The translations under genes and the position numbers were made by a program. Below are positions 1 through 10,100 of a stretch of DNA of 53,762 nucleotides, in pieces. Origin of the DNA: Zygnema cylindricum (Eukaryota; Streptophyta; Zygnematophyceae; Zygnematales; Zygnemataceae); contig JBBHKE010000106.1 in NCBI GenBank assembly GCA_037447655.1, positions 1 through 53,762 of the forward strand, in the 5' to 3' direction. Each line of letters begins with the position of its first letter. Within the stretch, counting starts at the first letter, position 1. The notes beneath the pieces were generated by a model that did not search any database, was not told the origin of the DNA, and was given only the letters and a program-made list of their open reading frames with translations.

Positions 1-120
1 GACGTGGCAGATTATGGTCCACGACCTTAAATAGTGTAGTTTATTCTATTTAAGGTATTAATGTCAAAATTTTGGGGTGCCGATATAGAGTTCATAACGC
101 TAATAACGATTCGCGGTGTA
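1..120. mobile_element. Right-end remnant of the ~550-bp MITE family
   Basis: The stretch ends in a degenerate copy (bases 96-120) of the terminal repeat seen at 16430-16450: CGCTAATA-CGATT-CGGTGTA. Further in, 'TAGTGTAGTTTATTCTATTT' resembles the interior of the copies at 15907 and 29442. The element runs off the window start, so only one end is visible. Confidence 0.5.
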
Positions 121-401
121 GTGTTCATTCGGTACGAAAGCAATGTCCGATTTCCCCTACGTTTTGACGGGTAGAAAATGTTTTAAACATTATTGGGTTA
201 CAAATTGCCCCTTGTAGTCCATTTGTTTGTTTAACAAACAAATGGACTACAGGAGCAATTTGTTCCCTCGCGTCGACTAGAAAGGGTCGAAGTGGTTCTG
301 CACTAACTTTGTTTTGTTACAGGGCGGACTTATGATTGATTCTGGCTGACGTGGTAAGCTTTTTCCTTAACGGACAGTGTGCAATGTAACGCTTCAACTT
401 A
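121..401. other. Intergenic DNA upstream of duplicated gene copy A
   Basis: No coding signal is seen. It holds a long hairpin (200-263) and, from about 305, the start of the sequence shared with the region upstream of gene copy B. It ends at the TTA target site (399-401) of the MITE that follows. Confidence 0.5.
200..263. repeat. Long near-perfect inverted repeat (foldback)
   Basis: Two arms of about 31 bases are separated by one or two bases. The inner 19 bases of each arm (TGTAGTCCATTTGTTTGTT and its complement) pair perfectly. The outer ACAAATTGC part pairs with a one- or two-base irregularity. It could be a small foldback element or a hairpin-RNA source; nothing in the sequence decides. 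Confidence 0.75.
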
Positions 402-1187
402 GGGTGCGTCTCTGTGTGCTTAAGTAAGGATTTTTTTCTGTCGTTTTCCTGTAAAACTTAGAGCCGTACCGCGTAAGTTTAAACCGTACAAAAAAATGGA
501 GAAAAAGAGAAGTACATTTTGCGTCATCATCGAATTTAAGATGTATTACATGTTGTCGTCTTGTGCTTTTCGACCCACTTCGACGACAAAAAACGTCATC
601 TTTAACCTTATGTTTAAAACACATGCGCGATGTGTTTTAAAATTAGGGATTTTCTATAAACAAATAGGAACATATATTCGCGCGTGCCGCATTTTTTGAA
701 AAATTTCAAACGATTTCAAGCGACGTGGAAGTGTACAAGATTCGCTATGTTTTGTCCGTTTTTGTTTAATACGACAAAGAGAAGTACACAGTTTGTTTTG
801 TTTTGTCCGTTTCCATCTGGTACGGATTTTTTTTTTGCAGGGGTCTCAACTCTCAAGGTTCCGATGCCATTTCACGTCGAGCCGACAATAGACGCAAAGG
901 CAAAACGCATCTTCTTCAACCCGTGAAACGGCACAGGCTGGAGGGCGGTAGGTCTACAATGTCACGAAAATTCACGCGACGTCACAAGCAGTAACGAAAA
1001 ATAACGTGCGTCATCACAGATTGTAGACGTTGACAGCCGTTACTGGCATTGTCGACGTATACAATCGTCACGCCTTAAGTGACAATTTCGTTTGGTACAC
1101 ATAGGGACACCCGAAATCCGGGTCCTCCGGATCTGCGCTAAAAAACAAAAAAAAATCTCTAAGTTTGAAGTACATAGAGACGCACCC
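402..1187. mobile_element. PIF/Harbinger-like (Tourist-type) MITE, non-autonomous
   Basis: The 786-bp insert has terminal inverted repeats of 20 bases with 18 matches (left GGGTGCGTCTCTGTGTGCTT, right end reversed GGGTGCGTCTCTATGTACTT). It is flanked by TTA at 399-401 and 1188-1190. The matching place in copy B (7219-7221) has a single TTA and no insert, which fixes both ends exactly. A three-base TTA/TAA target and a GGG-type terminus are known for PIF/Harbinger and Tourist elements; assignment to that superfamily is inference. No transposase frame is present. Confidence 0.85.
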
Positions 1188-1190
1188 TTA

Positions 1191-1522
1191 CATGTGTCGA
1201 TTACTGTTAACAGAATGCCTTCCTGTTTTAATGGGAAAGCGCCCAACGATGGGAGGAATAGCGATTGTAAGGGGAGTCCACAGGTCACGAAGTCTCAAAC
1301 AAATAAAATGCAAATGATTCGAAAATCAACGTCAGAATCTGTATTCAATCGACTTGTCAAACTACCTGTTTCCTGATCATTTTCCGTTGTAGAGAATTAT
1401 AGATAGGAGAACTTATTCATGACATTGCTGTATGGCATTTTTTCCTAGTATTGATCCGTTTATTACAGTGCTGTAGTTGATTATCTTCTTAACAGCTTCA
1501 GGAAAGCCTTGAAGTAGCAGTC
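1191..1522. promoter_or_regulatory. Putative promoter/5' leader of gene copy A
   Basis: These 332 bases lie between the MITE and the start codon and are largely shared with 7222-7570 before copy B. A few small indels and a differing homopolymer (TTTTTTCC near 1440 versus CCCCCC near 7486) separate them. The transcription start cannot be placed from sequence alone. Confidence 0.35.
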
Positions 1523-4500
1523 ATGATTTTTTTTCGAGGATCTTCCAGACTGGCCTGCATTGTCCTCCTCAGTCTGCTCTCTTTTTCTTCTGCAGTCGAA
1601 ACTTCCGCTGCACTGAATGATTCAATTAATGGAGATTTTGCTAATAATGAAGCTTCCGTAGAGGCAGATCCGTTTGGTGTGCATCAAGTGTCTGAAGGAT
1701 TCTCACAAGTAAGTTTTCTGTTGTTTTCTATCGACTTTAAATCTGAGATGATCATTAAGTTCAGTAACTTGCTTCCTTGCTTTCTAACCTTTCAGGCATT
1801 AGCCGTTTTCGCCATTCACTTTTAACCGAGGATATCCTTTTTTAAGCGTCTGTCTGGATCTTGATCCAATATTATCTTATTTTTTTATGGACTTCACCTG
1901 GAATCGTAGAGAATCTATCATCTGGTAAGATTCGTGCGTTGCGATCTTTTTTTTTTCCATAGAATTGAGTGTAGTGTAGTGCTGATGTGTGCTTATAGCT
2001 GCGATTTGCGTTTCGGGGACGGTCCAGTATGGCTGGCCCCTGGTTATGAGGAGCTGGTGCTTGGCGGTTTCACTCTTCAGTTCCAAAGGAATGGCCGATT
2101 GCCCCGCATGGGATTTGACAAGTGGAGAAACAACGACACCACCTCAATTGGTGCGTCAGTCATCCTCTTCTGCCAGTCTCATTCTCAGGCTGTTGGCTGA
2201 TGCTCCAGGGCCGAACTGATAGGAAACTTTTGGAGGTCCACGGGGATGGGAAGGAGAGCCACAAATATGTTCGACAAGGCAAGGTGGGATCAAGGTTTCT
2301 CCCGCAATATGTCATGCGGGACACTGTCGATTTTTATCTCAGACACCGTCACCTTGGGGTTATCGTTTTTTATTGTTTTGCTTTGCTAATTTATGGCTTC
2401 AAATTGGAAACTCTGTCATTTGTGACTGTATGGTTGCTTATAGGTTGTCTTACCTGAAGTTAATGTATTATTAGTGTCTTATGGATGATATTCAATGTCC
2501 AAATTGTTGGATACTAAATTCTTTCGTTGTTTGTCATTGGGGTTTGAACAGCTTTTAACTGATGCAGAGATGCAATCATCAGATGGTAGTTGGAGTAACC
2601 AAGGCGGCTCACCGTCTCTGAGTGTTGGGTTGTTCGATGGATTTGTGACGAGCTTATCTATGATTGTTGTTAGTGAGGTAGGTGCCCTTTTTCAATCATT
2701 TACCTTTTTCACATTAGCATCACATTCTGGGAGTTGATCTGTGCATGGCTCTAGTTATATTGACAATGTTTCTGTTTGCATCTGTTTTTGAGAATTCAAC
2801 ATGTCAGGTGTTAGTGGTAGCCTTCTTGAATTTTCTAAATTTCGGTCTGTTGGGACACAGATAGGTGATGAGACATTCATCATTGCTGCACTGATGGCTA
2901 TGCGTCATCCTCGTGGAGTGGTACTGGCCGGTGCCTTAAGTGCGTTGGCCATCATGACTGTAAGTATTTCCGAATTGCTTGTAGTACTTTGCTGCTGACT
3001 GTAAAATTACTGAACGTCACAATTTTGCTTGTTATTGGCATTAAGCTCCTGTAGTTTGAACATATGGAAGCCAATTTTCCTCTGCTTTTATGGTTTCTTA
3101 TTTACAGGTGCTGTAGTTTTACTGTCTCGACATATTTACTGCGCCTGGAATTTCTTGCTGAGCCACAGAGGCTGGTCTGTCGGCGGGACGTACTGTGTAC
3201 TGCCAGGAGAAAGTTCTGTCATTTTTGTTGTTTTTGTCCTTACACTGTATGGTGGAAAATGCAGGTGTTGTCGACAGGGCTTGGGTTTATAGTCCCGAAT
3301 CTTATTTCCCGCAAAGCTACGAACAGTGCAGCCACCAGTAAGTGACTAAACAGCATATGCTGCAGTTTGTAGCTGATATGATTGGCTATCGTTTCCATGC
3401 TTGACTTAGGTGTTCTACAGGGAAGGAATCTGGCATGGAAATGTTGAAGCAGGCTGATATCAAACGCCTGATATTGCACTTCTGGTTATGTGGTTATGTC
3501 TGTGCATTCCTGCTTATTCTGGTTTTTGGTGATTGTTTCTGTTAATCTGATGAATCACCAGTACACGTAGGACTGGAAGAAATGATGAATTAAAGAATTT
3601 AATGATTTTTTCCTCACTTTCTTTTTGACATCATGTGGCGTTGACTTCACTTTTGGCAGTCTTGTACACATTCTTCGGCTTACGACTGCTTTATATTGCT
3701 TGGCGTGCTGATGCTAACGACACTCCTCAGAAGGAACTGGAAGAGGTGCGCATTTATGGCACTGGCATTTTTACATAAACGATGACAAATTAACTTGAAA
3801 ATAAAATTTCCTACTAAGTTGCAGTTAAGAGTGCTTTAAATTCAGTCAAATGTGTCTGCATTCTTGTCAAATATTTAGGAGCTTAGACGTCCAGCGAAAT
3901 ATGTTTAGAATCTGACAGACTGGTGGCCGAGCTTGTTTGAAAGGTGTTATTTTTGTAATGAGCGGAAATGGCTTTTTCACTCGGCAGGTGGAGGAGAAGT
4001 TGGAGGAGGCGGATGTAGTAGGCAAGGGTAAAAGTCGAACAATGCGGAGGTTCCTCTCACGTTTTTGTACTCCCATCTTTTTGGAGGTTGGTCTTTGATC
4101 ACATTTGAGAAGGAATAGGGACCATGTGGCTACAAGTGGGATGGTTGGGGAGAATGCATATTTTTTTTCCCTTCTCATTTTATCTGCAACCTCTGCACCT
4201 AGTACTTGCTTGATGGGGGTTGGTGCTCACAGCTTACCGATTTGCATTCGGTTTACGTTCTACTTTATTTCATCCTTTTTTTAATGTTATTATAGACTGT
4301 AGAAGCATAGTGTCATGTAACTTAATACTTCATTGACCATAATTGCAGCCTAGAGAGATATGATGAAGGCTGTACCTCACTTGATGTGCACAAGGTATAC
4401 TGTTAATTTATCCATCACTGGGTTATGTTTTGGTGATGATTGCCCACACAAGCCAGTAAGAATTATGTCGATGTTACTGGGTTGTCAGTGTGATAGGATA

Positions 4501-5654
4501 GGATAGGATTTTCCTCTCTTATAAAATTGATGTATCTGTGTTCGTATTGTTCCTGACTTCATACTCTTTTTGTTTCTAAACTGCAGGCATTTATTCTCAC
4601 ATTTTTAGCGGAGTGGGGAGATCGCAGTCAAATCGCAACCATTGCGGTGAGTCACTTGCCTGGGTTGTCTACCAGATTGCGTACTCTTCGCGAGAGGGTT
4701 AACGTGTATATTTCATTATCTAGCAGAGTTGAGTGTTTAAGTTATGTCAACTCTATGCTGATTCTTCTACCTGGTTAAGCATGTGATACGGGTGCTTTTG
4801 GTGGGTTGTACCCGTGCCCTGTTGAAATTCACAGGTGGTGCGTAGTGAAGTTCTTGGATCATTGATGTGCTGGAACTTTGTTATATCCCTGCATGCAAGA
4901 GTCTCACATGTACACCAAATGTTAAACCCTGCACCAATTCATTTAGTTATTGTCTCCGAAATGTGTTTTCATTTAAATACATCATCGTTTAAGGACTGTC
5001 TATGTGTTTGAAGTTTTTGTTTGTTTTTTAACTGTCTATGATCTTCTTATGGTATTCTGAGGACTTTCATCTGATGTCAAAACATTCATTTATACTTGTG
5101 CTGCAATATCCCAACAAGTGAGTTAGTTCATTGCTCGTGTTGTACAATTTGGTTTTACGGGCAGTAATGCATTGAGCCAAGGCTTAGTCTGTGTGCAGCT
5201 GGAACAAGAAAACCGGTTTAGAAACTCGTGTTTGGTTAAAAGGATCATGCACGTTGTCACTTATTTTGCACTGGAAAGAACCAACAAGCTCTGTTTCAGA
5301 ATTTTCTCCGGTGTTTATATTTAAACGGATTTAAACCTTGTTTTGTTAACAGACACAACAGTGGATGGTGAGGCCTTTTCTGGAGTGTGGATACTGAATA
5401 CTGTGAAGATCACATTCCCGTGTCTTAATGTTCTGACTCTGTCTTTGTGGAGTGCACTGAAACAGCTCGCTGCGCATAAAAACCCCGTGGGAGTCACTGT
5501 TGGTGCAACACTTGGTCATACGATATGTACCTCATTGGCGGTTGTTGGAGGCCGACTTCTGGCCCTGCGTATATCACAACGTACTGTAGCCAGCGTGGGT
5601 GGCTTGCTTTTTATAGTCTTTGCAGTTCATTCATTCTTCAACCCACCACTATGA
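1523..5654 (+). CDS. PML3-like: GDT1/TMEM165-family Golgi Mn2+/Ca2+ transporter, PML3-type (copy A)
   Basis: Eight exons: 1523-1708, 2552-2677, 2861-2959, 3265-3337, 3660-3745, 3988-4086, 4587-4646, 5466-5654. They join in frame through GT-AG introns to 305 aa. The family (UPF0016) exports Mn2+/Ca2+ into the Golgi or related compartments, probably in exchange for protons. Residues 1-25 look like a signal peptide. Two homologous membrane halves each carry the family motif: E104-I-G-D-E-T109 in exons 2/3 and E232-W-G-D-R-S237 in exon 7. A charged loop (KELEEVEEKLEE) separates the halves and the end is NPPL. The text recalls plant GDT1-like 3 (PML3) more than chloroplast PAM71. The first motif has Glu where Lys/Arg is usual. 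Alternative exons at about 1796 and 3110 would stop or shift the frame. Confidence 0.9.
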
Positions 5655-6897
5655 AGCTGAAATGCAATGCTGCCGGCAACTCAACGGAGTATTCCCACCA
5701 GTTTACACTCGGAAAGTTTTGCCAAATCCAGCCAGTCAATGGTGGATGCAGCCTTTTGTGGTTTTGACATACCATGGACACATGAAGTAATCAAGTAGTT
5801 GTCGTCAACCTTCTTCTAGGCGAGTGACTACCTGCTGGGTACAAGCAGTTAACTCTTGAGCTACGCTTGGTTGGTTATGCTGGTGAGATAGACCCAGCTA
5901 CATTATGATGTCTGTACAGGAGGGGGCAATTTATTTGATGTTAGTTTGCTGGTAGGTATGTAGCTATTCCCTCGTCTGATGTAATCCTTCTCAATGTTAA
6001 CAAAATTTGTTTTATAAAATTGCGTTGTCTCCTGGAAAAGGAGAACTTGCAGTTAATTGGCGTGGATAGGCGAAAGCCCTGTGGCGTCTATCAGTCGATG
6101 CAGTCAAGTTGCTGGGTATTTACCTTCATTTTTTTATACAGAATTGTTTACCTGGATGGAGCTTTTTGACGCTAAATTGAGTATTATGGGAGTTTTTCTG
6201 GTTACTTGGCACATTCCAAAATCGTTTTACAAATTAGAATGTCATGTGGAAGGTATCTATTTTAGAATGTGATTATTACTTCCAGGTTCTTAAAACCGGT
6301 TGTTTCTTCTTGTTTATTTAGTAAAAGACCAAGTATTCTTCTGGTTTTTTTCATGTGCAAAGCATGTTCACCCTGAAATGACATCATGACTGGTGTTTGC
6401 TCACAGCGGACCACAGTATTATGTGTGTTAGAGTTTGACATATCTAAAAGAATTGGTTGTGTAAACTGAACTGTTTAAACTCTTTTTCCATGTGCTACGT
6501 TTGCCTGTGCGGTCTGAAAGGTGGTACATTGATTTTGACTGGTTGAAAGTCAGGCCATTCAAAATTTATTTTTTGTTGCTCTCTGTTTGAGCAGCAAGTG
6601 TTCAACACTAAGGACTGGCAATGCATCAGCTATTTTTTGGCTGTGAGAGAACAAGAAAAATAATACAAAGATAAGACATTCTTTTCTCCTGGATTCTTTT
6701 GGACCCCTGGACCGGTGACGTCTATACATATCTCAACCTTTTCAAATAAGGCATAGTCCCGTTGAAATGAAATAAAATAGTAACAGGGTTGAGTTGCACA
6801 TCGATCGATAGAGAATTAAATGTCATGTCTAAATTTTGAAAAACATTTGGACAAAAAAATATTTTTCTGTGAGTTTTGAGGTACTTTTTATCTAAAC
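5655..6897. other. 3' flank of copy A and spacer
   Basis: Bases 5655-6764 repeat as 11703-12813 and probably include the 3' UTR. A 71-codon frame at 6057-6272 is present in both copies but shows no family resemblance, and the copies are too alike for conservation to mean anything. From 6765 the sequence is unique spacer with no visible gene. Confidence 0.5.
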
Positions 6898-7073
6898 CGT
6901 CAGATTCGGACGATCGGACGGTCGCTGATCAAAGTAGCGATTTAAGAAGTTCACATGGAAAGCCCATAACACAACTTACGATAGGACTATCGTCAGATTC
7001 GAACGAACGGACGGTCACTGATCAAAGTAGCGATCTAAGAAGATCACATGGAAAGCCCGTAACACAACTTACC
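6898..7073. repeat. Two-copy tandem repeat, 93-bp period
   Basis: Unit 1 (6898-6990) and most of a second unit (6991-7073) both begin CGTCAGATTCG and share CTGATCAAAGTAGCGAT, TCACATGGAAAGCCC and AACACAACTTAC, with scattered substitutions. The array lies in the spacer between the two duplicated genes. Confidence 0.85.
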
Positions 7074-7119
7074 CTAAAGGCGGCCTGTTTAAGGCCTACG
7101 AAAAAACGCCTACTTTTGA

Positions 7120-10100
7120 ACTATGGTTTGTTTTGTTTCAGAGCGGACTCTTGACTGATTCTGGCTGACGTGGCAAAGCTTTTTCCTTAACGGACAGTGT
7201 GCGGTGTAACGCTTCAACTTACATGTGTCGATTACTGCTAACAGAATGCCTTCCTGTTTTAATGGGAAAGCGCCCTAATGCCGAAGAGGCCGAAACAATG
7301 GGAGGGAATAGCGATTGTAAGGGGAGTCAGTTCACGAAGTCCCAAACAAATAAAAAGCAAATGATTCGAAAATCATCGTCAGAATCTGTCTTTCAATCGA
7401 CTTGTCAAACTACCTATTTCCTGATCATTTTCCGTAGTAGAGAATTTTAGATACGAGAACTTATTTATGACATTGCTGTATGGCAACCCCCCCAAGTATT
7501 GATCCGTTAATTACAGTGCTGTAGTTGATTATCTACTTAACAGCTTCAGGAAAGCCTTGAAGTAGCAGTCATGACTTTTTCTCGAGGATCTTCCAGACTG
7601 GCCTGCATTGTCCTCCTCAGTCTCCTCTCTTTTTCTTCTGCAGTCGAAACTTCCGCTGCACTGAATGATTCAATTAATGGAGATTCTGCTAATAATAAAG
7701 CTTCTGTAGAGGCAGATCCGTTTGGTGTGCATCAAGTGTCTGAAGGATTTTCACAAGTAAGTTTTCAGTTGTTTTCTATTGACTTTAAATCTGAGATGAT
7801 CATTAAGTTCAGTAACTTGCTTCTTTGCTTTCTAACCTTTCAGGCATTAGCCGTTTCCGCCATTCACTTTTAACCGAGGATATCCTTTTTTAAGCGTCTG
7901 TCTGGATCTTGATCCAATATTATCTTATTCTTCTATGGACTTCACCTGGTATCGTAGAGAATCTATCATCTGGTAAGATTCGTGCGTTGTAGTCTTTTCT
8001 TTTTCCATAGAATTGAGTGTAGTGTAGTGCTGATGTGTGCTTATAGCTGCGGTTTGCGTTTCGGGGACGGTCCAGTATGGCTGGCCCCTGGTTATGAGGA
8101 GCTGGTGCTTGGCGGTTTCACTCTTCAGTTCCAAAGGAATGGCCGATTGCCCCGCATGGGATTTGACAAGTGGAGAAACAACGACACCACCTCAATTGGT
8201 GCGTCAGTCATCCTCTTCTGCCAGTCTCATTCTCAGGCTGTTGGCTGATGCTCCAGGGCCGAACTGATAGGAAACTTTTGGAGGTCCACGGGGATGGGAA
8301 GGAGAGCCACAAATATGTTCGACAAGGCAAGGTGGGATCAAGGTTTCTCCCGCAATATGTCATGCGGGACACTGTCGATTTTTATCTCAGACACCGTCAC
8401 CTTGGGGTTATCGTTTTTTATTTTTTTGCTTTGCTAATTTATGGCTTCAAATTGGAAACTCTGTCATTTGTGACTGTATGGTTGCTTATAGGTTGTCTTA
8501 CCTGAAGTTAATGTATTATTAGTGTCTTATGGATGATATTCAATGTCCAAATTGTTGGATACTAAATTCTTTCGTTGTTTGTCATTGGGGTTTGAACAGC
8601 TTTTAACTGATGCAGAGATGCAATCATCAGATGGTAGTTGGAGTAACCAAGGCGGCTCACCGTCTCTGAGTGTTGGGTTGTTCGATGGATTTGTGACGAG
8701 CTTATCTATGATTGTTGTTAGTGAGGTAGGTGCCCTTTTTCAATCATTTACCTTTTTCACATTAGCATCACATTCTGGGAGTTGATCTGTGCATGGCTCT
8801 AGTTATATTGACAATGTTTCTGTTTGCATCTGTTTTTGAGAATTCAACATGTCAGGTGTTAGTGGTAGCCTTCTTGAATTTTCTAAATTTCGGTCTGTTG
8901 GGACACAGATAGGTGATGAGACATTCATCATTGCTGCACTGATGGCTATGCGTCATCCTCGTGGAGTGGTACTGGCCGGTGCCTTAAGTGCGTTGGCCAT
9001 CATGACTGTAAGTATTTCCGAATTGCTTGTAGTACTTGGTTGCTGACTGTAAAATTACTGAACGTCACAATTTTGCTTGTTATTGGCATTAAGCTCCTGT
9101 AGTTTGAACATATGGAAGCCAATTTTCCTCTGCTTTTATGGTTTCTTATTTACAGGTGCTGTAGTTTTACTGTCTCGACATATTTACTGCGCCTGGAATT
9201 TCTTGCTGAGCCATAGAGGCTGGTCTGTCGGCGGGACGTACTGTGTACTGCCAGGAGAAAGTTCTGTCATTTTTGTTGTTTTTGTCCTTACACTGTATGG
9301 TGGAAAATACAGGTGTTGTCGACAGGGCTTGGATTTATAGTCCCGAATCTTATTTCCCGCAAAGCTACGAACAGTGCAGCCACCAGTAAGTGACTACACA
9401 GCATATGCTGCACTTTGTAGCTGATATGATTGGCTATCGTTTCCATGCTTGACTTAGGTGTTCTACAGGGAAGGAATCTGGCATGGAAATGTTGAAGCAG
9501 GCTGATATCAAACGCCTGATATTGCACTTCTGGTTATGTGGTTATGTCTGTGCATTCCTGCTTATTCTGGTTTTTGGTGATTGTTTCTGTTAATCTGATG
9601 AATCACCAGTACACGTAGGACTGGAAGAAATGATGAATTAAAGAATTTAATGATTTTTTCCTCACTTTCTTTTTGACATCATGTGGCGTTGACTTCACTT
9701 TTGGCAGTCTTGTACACATTCTTCGGCTTACGACTGCTTTATATTGCTTGGCGTGCTGATGCTAACGACACTCCTCAGAAGGAACTGGAAGAGGTTCGCA
9801 TTTATGGCACTGGCATTTTTACATAAACGATGACAAATTAACTTGAAAATAAGTTTTCCTACTAATTTGCAGTTAAGAGTGCTTTACATTCAGTCAAATG
9901 TGTCTGCATTCTTGTCAAATATTTAGGAGCTTAGACGTCCAGCGAAATATGTTTAGAATCTGACAGACTGGTGGCCGAGCTTGTTTGAAAGGTGTTATTT
10001 TTGTAATGAGCGGAAATGGCTTTTTCACTCGGCAGGTGGAGGAGAAGTTGGAGGAGGCGGATGTAGTAGGCAAGGGTAAAAGTCGAACAATGCGGAGGTT

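Larger units (their letters stand above)
305..6764. repeat. Tandem segmental duplication, copy A
   Basis: From the MITE insertion onward this segment is nearly identical to 7222-12813, including introns and the 3' flank. Exons are offset by exactly 6048 bp. The left edge near 305 is diffuse (shared 'GATTCTGGCTGACGTGG' block); the right edge is sharp, after 'GGCATAGTCCCGTTGA' at about 6764. Copy A is longer only by the 786-bp MITE and its 3-bp target duplication. Near identity of introns points to a recent event or to gene conversion. Confidence 0.9.

Noticed and set aside
1796-1825. Possible exon of the transporter after the acceptor TTTCAG at 1795 (reads ALAVFAIHF then stop)
   Set aside because: It brings an immediate stop. 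Joining exon 1 to 2552 keeps the frame and the family sequence.
3110-3260. Alternative acceptor TTTACAG at about 3108 giving a longer exon 4
   Set aside because: The frame gives no family sequence. The acceptor at 3264 yields VLSTGLGFIVPNLISRK, which fits GDT1 proteins.
6057-6272. 71-codon frame present in both duplicated 3' flanks
   Set aside because: The copies are nearly identical throughout, so presence in both shows nothing. No motif or codon signal.
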